Shown here piece after piece: positions 16,847 through 26,191 of a stretch of DNA of 64,000 nt. The notes below the pieces were generated by a model. The model had not been told where the DNA came from. It did no database searches and saw only the letters and a list, made by a program, of their open reading frames with translations. Where the stretch lies: assembly GCF_030400225.1 (NCBI RefSeq), contig NZ_VJYB01000007.1:30944-94943 (forward strand), written 5' to 3'. This DNA is from Lactobacillus sp. UCMA15818. Lineage in GTDB: Bacteria; Bacillota; Bacilli; Lactobacillales; Lactobacillaceae. Within the stretch, counting starts at the first letter, position 1. The number at the start of each line of letters is the position of its first letter. The position numbers and the translations under genes were made by a program.

Positions 16847-18490
16847 TTAATCTTGCCAAATTTTTTGAGTGTAGTTTCTAATTAGCTTAGGCAGTATTCC
16901 GAATGAATAAGGTTTATAAACCCTTTCCTTCCAAGTATGCGCACCTTTGCCATAAACACCAATATCAACTGCAGGAATGTTTAACTCTCGCATTTTTTCA
17001 TAAGGTAACGGATATAGTTGTTCTACAAGTGGAAAATTATTCTTCATCTTTGCTATTTCTTGTGGAGTTTCATCAATCATTAAATAGCTGCTGTCCGACA
17101 AATATGGGAAGAATTGTTTCATTGTAAAATCAATTTTTTCGTTGTTTTTCTGTAACACCTCTTCTAAATCCTGATACACCTTTGAGTCTTGTGAGATGCT
17201 GTTATGCGGACAAAATGGAGGCGCCAAGAATAAAACAACTTTGGCCTCATTATCGTTAACTTGCTGATCAAGATAGTCAATCAGCTCAAATCCAGCAGAA
17301 CGCTTATCTAATTCAGGGTTACTGATGATAAAGCTGTCAATAAGTGACTGCCAATCAATTCCCAAATCGTCCAGGTGATTAAGATATTCCTCAAAGCTGT
17401 ATACATTGAGTTTGCGTGTATTGTCAACCTCTGGAAAATTCAATTTACTAAGAAATTTATTTTCGCGCTGCCTTGCTTCATTCACTAATTTTTCACAATC
17501 TGACTTAACCGCGATCTTTAACTGTTCAATGATTTCAAAAACCGGTTTCTTATACGTAAAGGTATTGAAATACATCTCAGTTACTTTTGCTGTCTGCACA
17601 TTATAAAAATCCTTTTGATCACGCAACATAAGGCACGAAGATGGTAAGATTTCTTCACCTGAAATATCTTCAACAAAATCAGGATTATTATTGATTAATA
17701 GGTTAATGCGACTTGCAATTAACGTTGAATCTATCCCAGCGTAAGTGTTACCTACATGAGTCTCAATTCCCTTAATATAGAAACAAGTCAATGTTTTGCC
17801 AGCAGCGCCGTAATAAATATATTTCTGTGTATCACCAGCATACTTAGGACTAATAAAATCAGTGTTGATAGCCACACTATATTGTAAATTCCATTCTTCT
17901 TGTAATCTCTTCAACTCATCTAAAGCAGCAATTACTCCACTATGATCATTTTCTTCCACACAATTACCCATGAACAATAAATTACCTTCTTGAAGCTCTG
18001 GGTGTTCACTGAAATATAATAAATTAACAATATTTACAGCGTCTCCGCTTTTCATATCTAGCGCACCCCTACCGAAAAGCCAATCTCCCGTGTCTGCATC
18101 ATTTTGAACTTCGCGATCACTATCATAATTTGTAAAATATTGTTCTAGATAAGTCGGATCCAGTGCTTTCTCCTTAATTGATCCAAAGTCTTCCAAACCA
18201 ACAGTATCGAAGTGAGAATGATATAAGACTGTTTTTTGAATCCCTTCTTTACCGAGAAACGCAAAAATATTTTTTCTTCCTAATTCATCCCCCTTAATCT
18301 TCTGTGTCCAAACCCACTCAGGATGTTTCTTGAAAACCGTAAAGGTTCTAAGGATTTTTTCAAGTTTCTCCACTAAAACAACTTCACCTTTTGTTCCGTT
18401 GACACTTTTTGTGGCGACTAATTCTCGTGTTAATAACTCGATTCTCTGTTTTTCATCTGGAATTGTTTCTAAATCAAATGCTGACTTCAT
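16847..18490 (-). CDS. M20-family metallohydrolase, RocB-like
   Basis: 547 residues, unusually long for M20 and similar in size and layout to RocB of the Bacillus arginine-degradation operons. Seen: YHSHFDTVG (first metal ligands), FGRGALDMKSGD (bridging Asp), CVEENDHSG (catalytic Glu-Glu) and NTDFISP (Asp). The middle part (about 230-450) carries the lid domain with KGIETHVGNTYAG. M20 enzymes remove acyl groups or split dipeptides. The substrate of RocB is not known. It is the first gene of the operon, behind a near-consensus promoter, so it likely does the first intracellular step on the imported compound. The ATG has only a weak site (AAGTGA). Confidence 0.85.
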   Translation of the reverse strand: MKSAFDLETIPDEKQRIELLTRELVATKSVNGTKGEVVLVEKLEKILRTFTVFKKHPEWVWTQKIKGDELGRKNIFAFLGKEGIQKTVLYHSHFDTVGLEDFGSIKEKALDPTYLEQYFTNYDSDREVQNDADTGDWLFGRGALDMKSGDAVNIVNLLYFSEHPELQEGNLLFMGNCVEENDHSGVIAALDELKRLQEEWNLQYSVAINTDFISPKYAGDTQKYIYYGAAGKTLTCFYIKGIETHVGNTYAGIDSTLIASRINLLINNNPDFVEDISGEEILPSSCLMLRDQKDFYNVQTAKVTEMYFNTFTYKKPVFEIIEQLKIAVKSDCEKLVNEARQRENKFLSKLNFPEVDNTRKLNVYSFEEYLNHLDDLGIDWQSLIDSFIISNPELDKRSAGFELIDYLDQQVNDNEAKVVLFLAPPFCPHNSISQDSKVYQDLEEVLQKNNEKIDFTMKQFFPYLSDSSYLMIDETPQEIAKMKNNFPLVEQLYPLPYEKMRELNIPAVDIGVYGKGAHTWKERVYKPYSFGILPKLIRNYTQKIWQD

Positions 18491-18520
18491 CTTATCACTT
18501 CATTCTCTTAATTTAATCGA

Positions 18521-18549
18521 ATTATAATTTATATATTTCTTTACGTCAA
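18521..18549 (-). promoter_or_regulatory. Sigma-A promoter of the RocB-like / gabT operon
   Basis: On the minus strand TTGACG (18549-18544), 17-base spacer, TATAAT (18526-18521), 30 bases before the first start codon. The short leader leaves little room for attenuation. Confidence 0.8.
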
Positions 18550-18793
18550 CAAACATCACATTAGATTTTTTAATACTCATCTCGTGAAAAAAGGACATTT
18601 TTATGCGTTTTCACTTCTCATATTCATCTTTAAATACTATTATATAAGGATCGTTACAATTGGAACCGTTTACTTTTGAATTTATAAAAAAAAGTATTAT
18701 TGACTATTTATTTTCTTTCAAAATAAATTTTTGCTATATGCTTAGTTTTACCAACCCGTTTTTTTATTATTCATTAGAAAATGAATAGAAAAA
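18550..18793. other. Intergenic stretch, no gene seen
   Basis: AT-rich sequence between the operon promoter and the terminator of the GtrA gene. It has a TTGACT-like hexamer in plus orientation near 18700 but no gene downstream of it. I see no other structure. Confidence 0.5.
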
Positions 18794-18823
18794 ATGACAC
18801 CAGATGTTGCTCTCTGGTGTCAT
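18788..18823 (-). terminator. Terminator of gtrA-like gene
   Basis: Stem ATGACACCAGA / TCTGGTGTCAT (18794-18804, 18813-18823) with an 8-base loop, followed on the minus strand by TTTTTTC. It ends the minus-strand GtrA unit. Confidence 0.85.
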
Positions 18824-18901
18824 TATCTTTCACGCTTAAAAACATAAGTTTTCTTAGTTACCGACCCTATAAACTACGAAAAAATTATAATATAGAAAAT
18901 A

Positions 18902-19318
18902 TTAATGAATTGTTTTCTTAAAAATATACCACTTACTGAAGAAATAGTTAGCAGCAACCACAATAACATTATCAATTATTTTGACCAAAAGTGGATTCCA
19001 TCCTAATAAAGAAATCCCTACCCAAGTAATCACGATATCCAGCACTAATGTTACCGATCTATAGAAAAAAAATGCACCTGACTCGTGTAAAGATTCTTTA
19101 AGAGTCCCAAACGGTGTCTTAAATACCCATAGCTTATTGGAAATATACGCAACAAGAACCGAGACGAACCACGCAATCACATTCCCGACTTGGTAATTCA
19201 GACCTTGTAAATGCCAGATTTCAAATATTCCGATATTAATTACAGTTGTTGCTCCACCCCAAAAAAGATAAGCAATAACCTGTTTGTATTTTTCAAAAAG
19301 CTCAATTAACTTATTCAT
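18902..19318 (-). CDS. GtrA family membrane protein
   Basis: 138 residues with four membrane helices. Seen: YLFWGGATTVINIGIFEI, SVLVAYISNKLWVFKT, SGAFFFYRSVTLVLDI and ANYFFSKWYIFKK, the standard GtrA (PF04138) layout. Members take part in moving or modifying lipid-linked sugars for cell-surface polysaccharide. The ATG is six bases after TTGAGG; a TTG in that site is out-competed. It has its own terminator. No glycosyltransferase adjoins, so the sugar is unknown. Confidence 0.9.
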   Translation of the reverse strand: MNKLIELFEKYKQVIAYLFWGGATTVINIGIFEIWHLQGLNYQVGNVIAWFVSVLVAYISNKLWVFKTPFGTLKESLHESGAFFFYRSVTLVLDIVITWVGISLLGWNPLLVKIIDNVIVVAANYFFSKWYIFKKTIH

Positions 19319-19402
19319 GATAAACCTCAACTAAAAATGATTTTAATAGTACCTGTATAATTGTACTACAGAAATCCATACTAACCTAGACCCCTTTGTG
19401 AT

Positions 19403-21223
19403 TTAGAAGGCACCGCCACCGGATCCACCCCCAAAGCCGCCAGACGAACCACCACTGAAGCCGCCAGAACCGCCACTAACGGAACTATTATAGTTCGTAA
19501 TTGCAGAACTCATACTTGTTGTCATTGTATCGTTGAAATTCCAATTTCCACCAAGCAAAATTGGATAATAGACACCCATCGTAGTGAGTTCAGCTGTCGC
19601 AAAATTAATTTTCAGCGCATTTATTACCTTCTTTGCCAATCCTAATGAAACTGCATAAGGTAAAATTTGTTCCCACAACACTAGGTCACCAACTTTTTTC
19701 ATATCAAAATTTCCGATATCATTAAGCATTCCTCTGAAACACATAATCTGATACTTTAGTGCCTGTCCTTTTTCAGAATATGGTGCATGTGACCGATAAT
19801 AATGGATACAGGAAAATACAAAAACAGCATACAAAATTACTAAGAAGCCACATACAATAAAGTTGTTTGCTAATAAAAACAATGTAGTCACTGTGACTAA
19901 TGTTGTGACGATTAGCCATGCTAAGGCTTTCTTCCTCAAACTTATATTCTGCTTATCCTTATATTCTATTTTATCTGCATCCTCCATAACCTTTTGTTGC
20001 CACAAAGAATATGCAGTAAAGAGCCTCTTACCTTCTTTTTTCTTCTTACCAAACTTCTTTAATTTAGACAACGTGAATTGATTCCCATCTCCGACAGTAT
20101 TAAACAGGACTCTAAAGATACTATAGTCTCGAACAAGATTAGTATCTTTCAAAATAACGTTAAAATCCTTCTTCTTTTTGCTTGATTCTTCTATTTCGAT
20201 TTGGTGATTAGCCGCTAGTTCTAACATAAATGCACTAAAAGCAGCAGTATCTGGTTTCTTATCCCGATATATGACTTGTGTAACCTCGGATGAAGGACTT
20301 GGAATCTCATATGAATGAACAATTGGGCGCAACTTTTTGCTTTTATTTCCGGGATTCATATAACTCCATATAAACCATAAAAGAATTAAGATAATTATAA
20401 GAAAAAGCATAATTTTCTTAAAAAAGGATTTGTTTTGTTCTTGACGCTTCCTTTTTTCATTTGCTTCCATGACCAATGTCCGCTCTTTTTTCTGGATAGA
20501 TTTTAAAGCATTTTGCTCACTAGTATTTTGATTTAGTGCAGTCACGCTTGTTGGAAAAACAATATGACTTTCAATAAAAGTATTAGCGGGATTCCTTCTC
20601 AATGAGATTTTTACATTTCCCTGTTTCTTGCTCACTATCGTCTTGCCGCTTAACTCTCCATGTGTCCAAGCTTGCAACTTTGTAATATTTTTTTGAGGCA
20701 ACACAATCTTAATCTTGACATTATTGAGTGCAACATCCCAATGAGCCCCGATTATTTTCCAATTTAATTCAGCTGTATCTTTATAATTTTTGACTACCCC
20801 ATGTAATAAATAATGATAAACAAAGGTCACTTCTTTGTTCGCAACACTGTGATAGACTTTTAGCTTTAACTGATTTGCTGATTGTATCTGAGAAAAAGTA
20901 TTGTTACTTTTCTTAACAGACAATGGAATCTTCTCTACATTGCCATCTTCAATCGTCTCAACGCTTACGTTGGAAACACCACTAATTCCTTTAATATCTT
21001 GGTTATAATAGACCCCATGAAAAGAACCGTCAAAATCATATTTTATCTTTTGCGTTAACCAAACATTACCATCCTTCTGAACATCTGCATTCACATCATA
21101 GCTTTTAATATCAAAACCGTCAGCACTGACATTAACAGCACCCGCGATAATTCCGATAATAAAAAACAAGATTAATATCAGTATTCTTTCAGATATTTTC
21201 ACCGTACCTTTTTGTGTCTTCAG
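19403..21223 (-). CDS. DUF2207 family membrane protein with Gly-Ser-rich C-terminus
   Basis: About 606 residues. An N-terminal hydrophobic signal (ERILILILFFIIGIIAG), an extracytoplasmic DUF2207 beta domain (GFDIKSYDVNADVQKDGNVW, VYYNQDIKGI), a helix at about 275-295, a cytoplasmic charged part, a helix pair at about 430-470 (LVTTLFLLANNFIVCGFLVI), and a tail of Gly, Ser and Phe ending GGSGGGAF. The function is unknown. Start: GGGGGAG lies six bases before a CTG (21223); an in-frame TTG (21238) overlaps that site and has none of its own, and the next GTG is 27 bases beyond it. A CTG start is the best fit but unusual. It lies nine to 24 bases after the oxidoreductase gene. Confidence 0.8.
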   Translation of the reverse strand: MKTQKGTVKISERILILILFFIIGIIAGAVNVSADGFDIKSYDVNADVQKDGNVWLTQKIKYDFDGSFHGVYYNQDIKGISGVSNVSVETIEDGNVEKIPLSVKKSNNTFSQIQSANQLKLKVYHSVANKEVTFVYHYLLHGVVKNYKDTAELNWKIIGAHWDVALNNVKIKIVLPQKNITKLQAWTHGELSGKTIVSKKQGNVKISLRRNPANTFIESHIVFPTSVTALNQNTSEQNALKSIQKKERTLVMEANEKRKRQEQNKSFFKKIMLFLIIILILLWFIWSYMNPGNKSKKLRPIVHSYEIPSPSSEVTQVIYRDKKPDTAAFSAFMLELAANHQIEIEESSKKKKDFNVILKDTNLVRDYSIFRVLFNTVGDGNQFTLSKLKKFGKKKKEGKRLFTAYSLWQQKVMEDADKIEYKDKQNISLRKKALAWLIVTTLVTVTTLFLLANNFIVCGFLVILYAVFVFSCIHYYRSHAPYSEKGQALKYQIMCFRGMLNDIGNFDMKKVGDLVLWEQILPYAVSLGLAKKVINALKINFATAELTTMGVYYPILLGGNWNFNDTMTTSMSSAITNYNSSVSGGSGGFSGGSSGGFGGGSGGGAF

Positions 21224-21247
21224 TATAATCTCCCCCAAATATAACTT

Positions 21248-22153
21248 TTATTGCTGAATTTTATTTATTATTTCATCGCAGATCTTATGGCTTAAATAAA
21301 CGTTTTTCTGCCGCAAATCACTTGATGTCATCGTCTTGACTGATGTTATAAAGTTAGCCACCATCTGCTCAAATCCTCTAACATAAAGCGGGTTATCCCA
21401 ATCATCAAAAGAAAATGTCTCATTGCTATTTTCGTGATATATCTTCAATTGTGCAAGATTTTCCAGTACATAGGTTCCTGTACTGCTCGTCACTTCGTAT
21501 AATTCCCGGTTAGAACCGCTATTTAAATCCATTGTCAGATTAACAAGTGTCTTTGCAGTCTCTATTGTCAACGTGATCATCTCCAGCTTACCCGCATTTT
21601 GAATGATCTTACTATTAGTTTGAATGATTTTATCATCAAGCAAATAAACTGCCGTATCGACAAGATGAATGAAAAGATCATAAATCATAAATTTTGGATC
21701 GCTAATTGCATTGACCCGATTTTTCTGCAATGAAATAATTCTTTTATTTTTAACTTTCTTTAACCGCTCAACCATTGGAGCAAACCGCCTATTAAACCCA
21801 ATCATTAATATTTTAGATTGCTTTAATGCCAGCCTTTGTAGTTCTTTAACTTGCTTTATGTTCTCACTAGCCGGCTTATCTATAAAAACATGAATCCCCT
21901 TTTCTAAGCATTTTCTAGCGAGTTTATAATGAGCAGCTGTTGCACTGTGGATAAAGCAAGCATCAATATTTTGCGCAACAAGCTCATCAACAGTTTTGAC
22001 AGTTTTCGTCAAATTATACTGTTTCGTTAGTTTGTTTCGGACTTCTTCATTTCGCGTTGCAAAAATAAAATCTGCTTGATCTCTGATTTTTGAATACGTT
22101 GGTAAATAGGCTTTTTGCGCAATATTGCCTAGTCCAACCACTCCTATTTTCAT
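21248..22153 (-). CDS. Gfo/Idh/MocA family oxidoreductase
   Basis: 301 residues. N-terminal NAD(P)-binding fold with GVVGLGNIAQKAYLP, the HVFIDKPAS motif with the conserved Lys, and IGFNRRFAP; the C-terminal beta-sheet domain contains YDLFIHLVD with the catalytic-type His. Such enzymes oxidise or reduce sugars, inositol or other cyclitols. The ATG has AAGGAGG eight bases upstream. It is first in a unit with the DUF2207 gene. The substrate is unknown. Confidence 0.9.
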   Translation of the reverse strand: MKIGVVGLGNIAQKAYLPTYSKIRDQADFIFATRNEEVRNKLTKQYNLTKTVKTVDELVAQNIDACFIHSATAAHYKLARKCLEKGIHVFIDKPASENIKQVKELQRLALKQSKILMIGFNRRFAPMVERLKKVKNKRIISLQKNRVNAISDPKFMIYDLFIHLVDTAVYLLDDKIIQTNSKIIQNAGKLEMITLTIETAKTLVNLTMDLNSGSNRELYEVTSSTGTYVLENLAQLKIYHENSNETFSFDDWDNPLYVRGFEQMVANFITSVKTMTSSDLRQKNVYLSHKICDEIINKIQQ

Positions 22154-22302
22154 TAATTACAACCTCCTTCAAAATTTCGTTCTCATTCTTATACTTAAAG
22201 CCTATCATATTTGACCGCTATATAATATTTTAGTTTTTAAAATAATTCTTTGCTGTACTTTCGTAAAAGAAAACGAATTCCTTTTAAATTATTTTTATAC
22301 AT

Positions 22303-22352
22303 AAAAAGCGAAATAGGTCATTCATCCTAAAGATGCACTCCCCTTTTCGCTT
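22303..22352 (-). terminator. Terminator of the APC / GS-like / amidohydrolase operon
   Basis: AAGCGAAA and TTTCGCTT arms with further CCTA/TAGG-type pairing around a loop of about 25 bases, followed on the minus strand by TTTTTATG. Confidence 0.7.
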
Positions 22353-22371
22353 AACTATCTCATTTAAAATA

Positions 22372-23694
22372 TTAACGTTTCTTCTTTGGTATAAAAAAGC
22401 CGATTATTACCCAAATAAAGACAATGTATGGGAATATGTTCATCGGCCACGCTGGAATTGGCCACAAGTTGCTATAAATAGGAAAAGCCATTAGTAAAAT
22501 TGCAACCAGCGGTATAAATAAAAGGAAAAGATTATTATTACCCTTTTTCCGAAAGAATGCAATTGCTCCAACACTGACTAAAACATAAACCAATAATAAA
22601 GCAATCACACCAATTGTCCCTAAATAATTATAATAATTTCCAGCGCTAACTCCAATTCCAATCCCAATTATTGCATAGAAAATCAATGACAGTATAGTTA
22701 TCAAATCAAGTGCATGGACCGGTGTCTTTTTTGTTCCCTTTAGCTCACCCATCCAAGACATCAGATATCCCTCTTTTGCTAGTGCTTGAATCATAAAGGC
22801 TCCAGCATTCAAAGCACCGAAGTAACAGGCAAAATAACTGGTAACAGAAGCAAAATCTATAAAAATTGCCATCCAAGTTCCAACGTATCTAATTGATAAG
22901 TAATTCAAAGGAGCCGCTGAATTTTGCATTTTAACAATATTAGAAGTTCCAAAACCAATGATTTCTGTGTAGCTAACAACAAAATAGAAAATCATTGCAA
23001 AAACAACAGATCCAAAAATTGCAACAGTAATAGCTTTAGCAGGCTTCTTTGCTCTTGGTACAATTGTTGCTGCCCCTTCAAAACCCGCAAATGACATCAG
23101 GGCAAAAATCATCCCTGCTCCAATCCCAGAAACTGTTCCATTTGCTGGATCCAGCGGTTTGGAGGTAATTCCAGCATCGCCGCCTTGAAACAATATTGCT
23201 GCTGTCAAAATAATCAAAGCACCTACTGCAAACAGCTCCAAAATAATAGCAAATTTCGTAGAAAATTCAATTCCAAGGTGACTCAACGCTCCGCCAATCA
23301 ACAAAACAGCAATCACATATAAAGGGATAGGAAGATTTATATCAAAATGCTTAAAAAAAACGTTCAAGAAATTGCCAACGACCGCCGAACTACTGAATGC
23401 AAATGTCACGTATGTTAAAACAAGTAGCCATCCAGAAATAAAACCGGTTTTTTCTCCTAAGGCTTTGGCATTATACGCATAGGCTGATCCTTCCCCTTCA
23501 ATATTTCTCCCTAAGGTGACAAAAGAAATCCCAACAAATAATATGCCTATGCCCGCCAGCAAGAATCCGAGTGGTGCAACAACTCCTGAACTTGCTACTG
23601 CTCCGGCTGTATTAAATGCCATTGCTCCAGTTGGTGCTAACATAGCTACTGATAGTCCCATGACCTCTAATAACGATAATCTTTTATTTTTCAT
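22372..23694 (-). CDS. APC-superfamily amino acid / amine permease
   Basis: 440 residues and 12 predicted membrane helices. Seen: MLAPTGAMAFNTAGAVAS in helix 1, EGEGSAYAYNAKALG between helices 2 and 3, and FAGFEGAATIVPRAKKP in the helix 6 region. The APC superfamily includes amino acid and amine importers such as PuuP. It is the last gene of an operon with a GS-like ligase, an amidohydrolase and a gamma-glutamyl hydrolase-type enzyme; its start lies within the end of the amidohydrolase gene (11-base overlap). It probably imports the compound that this operon handles. Confidence 0.9.
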   Translation of the reverse strand: MKNKRLSLLEVMGLSVAMLAPTGAMAFNTAGAVASSGVVAPLGFLLAGIGILFVGISFVTLGRNIEGEGSAYAYNAKALGEKTGFISGWLLVLTYVTFAFSSSAVVGNFLNVFFKHFDINLPIPLYVIAVLLIGGALSHLGIEFSTKFAIILELFAVGALIILTAAILFQGGDAGITSKPLDPANGTVSGIGAGMIFALMSFAGFEGAATIVPRAKKPAKAITVAIFGSVVFAMIFYFVVSYTEIIGFGTSNIVKMQNSAAPLNYLSIRYVGTWMAIFIDFASVTSYFACYFGALNAGAFMIQALAKEGYLMSWMGELKGTKKTPVHALDLITILSLIFYAIIGIGIGVSAGNYYNYLGTIGVIALLLVYVLVSVGAIAFFRKKGNNNLFLLFIPLVAILLMAFPIYSNLWPIPAWPMNIFPYIVFIWVIIGFFIPKKKR

Positions 23695-24820
23695 TTTCCC
23701 TTTTGTTTCTCGCTTTCAAATATAAATTAGTACTGGTTTGATAACAAATCATTCTAATCCATTGTTCTTTTTGCTCGGTTGGAACATCCTTCAATTTAGT
23801 AAAATGTTGAATTAATGCTTCCTTAAACCTTTTGGCTGCTACACCATACATCTCAGGATAGGTACTTGCATCAGATGCAAATAAGTAGCGTGAGTATGGT
23901 GCCAGCTCAAGTGCCTCATCTAAGACCCGTACGACTGAAGCAGGCCCTAATGGATTAATCAAAGAAGTATCAAAATATACGTTTGGAAACACACTGGCAA
24001 GATACCCTGCTTCACGATGATATGGATAACAATGTAATAAGACAACTATTAGACCTTTCATACTCCATTCATTCAAAAAAGAGCGCATCAATAATGGATC
24101 TCCTTCAAACATATCTGTATCCGCATCACCATACCCAACATGAAACTGCAAAGGCATTTTCTGTGCAACTAAAAGAGGTGCAAGATTCCATAAAATAAAA
24201 CAGATGAGTGTTGCATCAGTCAAACGCGTCCTTCCGGATTCTTTCCAGCTAGTGAATGCCTTCATGGCATCTGCCACAGCCACCTTTTTGAGTCTAAGAC
24301 CAAAACGATATGCAGCAATCGACTTAAATCCTACAAATCCATTTTTCTTAGCATCTGCCACATCTGTCGTTAAAGCTTGCCACCATTTTTCAAAACTATT
24401 TTCTTTTTGCATCCAGCTTTCTGCATGCGTTTCTATTCGATAAATTGTATAGACTGTGACACTCGTTATTTCCTGTGTTTCTGCTATGCTTGTTACAGGA
24501 TCATTTGGAACAAAACCTGTATCGATTAGTAGCATTTGGTAATTATAGTGTCTAAAAATTGAACGGTTATATTCTATATATTCTTGCTTGGTAAAAGGTT
24601 GCAAGAAATTCTGATCGTTTTTTTTATAAAAATGCTTTGCCTCTTCCTTGAATGTCCACCAAGCCAGCCTATTTTTTGTATCTTCGATAGGATAACTATT
24701 AGCAGCTTCAGTCGAAACCTGAGCTAGTCGTGTTTCTCTGTCTTTAGCCTTCGCACTTATTAAATAGTGACAATGATGGTCCAAAAGCGGCATTGATTGA
24801 ACAAATTCTGCTAAATCCAT
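23684..24820 (-). CDS. Amidohydrolase, related to the N-terminal domain of FluG
   Basis: 378 residues, TIM-barrel metal-dependent hydrolase. Seen: LLDHHCHYL (HxH metal pair), QFHVGYGDADTD (His), VVLLHCYPYHREAGYLA (His) and YLFASDAS (metal Asp). This set matches the amidohydrolase half of the fungal/plant FluG and nodulin-GS proteins, in which it is fused to a glutamine-synthetase domain. Here the two halves are separate neighbouring genes, eight bases apart (GS-like first). The ATG is preceded by GGAGG. Its reaction is unknown; hydrolysis of an amide or gamma-glutamyl product made by the neighbouring ligase, or its reverse partner step, is plausible. Confidence 0.85.
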   Translation of the reverse strand: MDLAEFVQSMPLLDHHCHYLISAKAKDRETRLAQVSTEAANSYPIEDTKNRLAWWTFKEEAKHFYKKNDQNFLQPFTKQEYIEYNRSIFRHYNYQMLLIDTGFVPNDPVTSIAETQEITSVTVYTIYRIETHAESWMQKENSFEKWWQALTTDVADAKKNGFVGFKSIAAYRFGLRLKKVAVADAMKAFTSWKESGRTRLTDATLICFILWNLAPLLVAQKMPLQFHVGYGDADTDMFEGDPLLMRSFLNEWSMKGLIVVLLHCYPYHREAGYLASVFPNVYFDTSLINPLGPASVVRVLDEALELAPYSRYLFASDASTYPEMYGVAAKRFKEALIQHFTKLKDVPTEQKEQWIRMICYQTSTNLYLKARNKRENEK

Positions 24821-24828
24821 TTTTCCTC

Positions 24829-26181
24829 CTAGTATATGTCGCGATGTTCTGCTGCTATTTCTTCAGCAGTTTTATTTTCGAAATAAGCAATATCAGCTTG
24901 TTTAACTTTAATGTAAGTTTCAATCCCAAGCTTTGAGAAAGTTTTGATCATTACGGAGTCTTTTTTTAAGGCAGCAAGGGCATCACCCAAAGACTGTGGC
25001 AAGCGATTAATTTTCTTTTCTCTCCTCATATCTTCAGTCAGCGTTTCTGGTGCAACATCAACCGGTGTCAAAGGTGCTTTTTTATTCTTAAGCCCCTCTA
25101 AGCCAGCACTAAGAATTCCAGCTAGGGCCAGATAAGGGTTAGCAGTTGCATCACTTGCCTTTAATTCAATATTCATTGAATTTGTTCTGTCTCCTCTAAA
25201 AGTTGAAGGAATTCTAATTGCCACCTCTCGGTTATCCTTGCCAAACGTTGCATAAGCAGAACTCCAGTGACCTGGTTGCAGTCTTTGATAGGAGTTGACT
25301 GTTGGACAAGTAAGCGCGAGCAGCGCATCGATATGCTGCAACAGTCCACCAACAAAGTAATAACCAATTTGACTTAATTCCAATTGGTCATCCCGGTTAT
25401 ACAGAACATTCGTGCCATCCTTCCATAACGACATGTGGATATGGGCACCGTTAGAAGCAGATTTCAAATTCGGCTTGGGAGCAAATGTTGCATATAATTC
25501 ATTATCTGCGAAAAATTTTTTTATGACTCTCTTCAATCTAATCTCATTATCACCCGCTGTCAGTGGATCTGTTGGTGCAATTGGCAACTCATGCTGTCCT
25601 GCACCTGCTTCTGGATAGTATTCAACTGGATCTATTCCAACTTTGCGCAAGTTTTTAATAAGTTTTGGAAGAAAATGATATGTATTATCCATTGCTTCAG
25701 CCGCAAAGCAGATTTTGGGATTATAAGGTTCCAATGAATTATCTGTTTTTTGATACAAGGTAAATTCATTCTCATAGGTCATTTTTATCTCAAAACCAAG
25801 CTTTTTATATTCAGCCACAACAGCTTGGAGGGAAACACGCGGATCAAATTCCATCTTACAACCATCTTGATCCCGATAATCGCACATCATTGTCGCAACA
25901 GTTGGTGCATAGGGTAATATCTGTAATGATCTTAAATCTGGAACGAGCCGGTATTCTCCGACTGCATTCATACCTTCAATAGAAACAATCTCATCACGCA
26001 TCGTTGAAGCTGGCATTGCCTTTGTAATCCCCGTACCGGAACTCAAATGGTTTCCTATTTCAGAAAGGAAGATCGTCTTTCCGCGAGGAATTCCAGTATA
26101 GTCTACATAAATAAATTCCAGAAGCTCAATCCCTTGTTCATCCAAGTGATCAATTATGTTTTTTGTATTTTCTCCTAGCAT
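24829..26181 (-). CDS. Glutamine-synthetase-like gamma-glutamyl-amine ligase
   Basis: 450 residues, type I glutamine-synthetase fold. Seen: EFIYVDYTGIPRGKTIF (N-terminal domain), MTYENEFTLY (metal-binding Glu), AGAGQHELP, NGAHIHMSLW, DNREVAIRIPSTF and ELKASDATANPYLALAGIL. The canonical RxExR-P segment before NPYL reads IELKASD, and the usual adenylylation region is not evident, so this is not the housekeeping enzyme. Relatives (PuuA, IpuC, FluG) ligate glutamate to amines. The ATG of MLGENTKN follows AGAGGC; an upstream GTG lies in the preceding gene. It lies ten bases after a PuuD-like hydrolase gene. The amine substrate is unknown. Confidence 0.9.
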   Translation of the reverse strand: MLGENTKNIIDHLDEQGIELLEFIYVDYTGIPRGKTIFLSEIGNHLSSGTGITKAMPASTMRDEIVSIEGMNAVGEYRLVPDLRSLQILPYAPTVATMMCDYRDQDGCKMEFDPRVSLQAVVAEYKKLGFEIKMTYENEFTLYQKTDNSLEPYNPKICFAAEAMDNTYHFLPKLIKNLRKVGIDPVEYYPEAGAGQHELPIAPTDPLTAGDNEIRLKRVIKKFFADNELYATFAPKPNLKSASNGAHIHMSLWKDGTNVLYNRDDQLELSQIGYYFVGGLLQHIDALLALTCPTVNSYQRLQPGHWSSAYATFGKDNREVAIRIPSTFRGDRTNSMNIELKASDATANPYLALAGILSAGLEGLKNKKAPLTPVDVAPETLTEDMRREKKINRLPQSLGDALAALKKDSVMIKTFSKLGIETYIKVKQADIAYFENKTAEEIAAEHRDIY

Positions 26182-26191
26182 ATTTTTGCCT

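Noticed and set aside
18691..18740. Plus-strand promoter TTGACT near 18700
   Set aside because: No plus-strand gene or RNA follows; the -10 is poor.
24829..26181. Housekeeping glutamine synthetase glnA
   Set aside because: Operon context with PuuD-like, amidohydrolase and APC genes, and the ELKASD segment, argue for a gamma-glutamyl-amine ligase.
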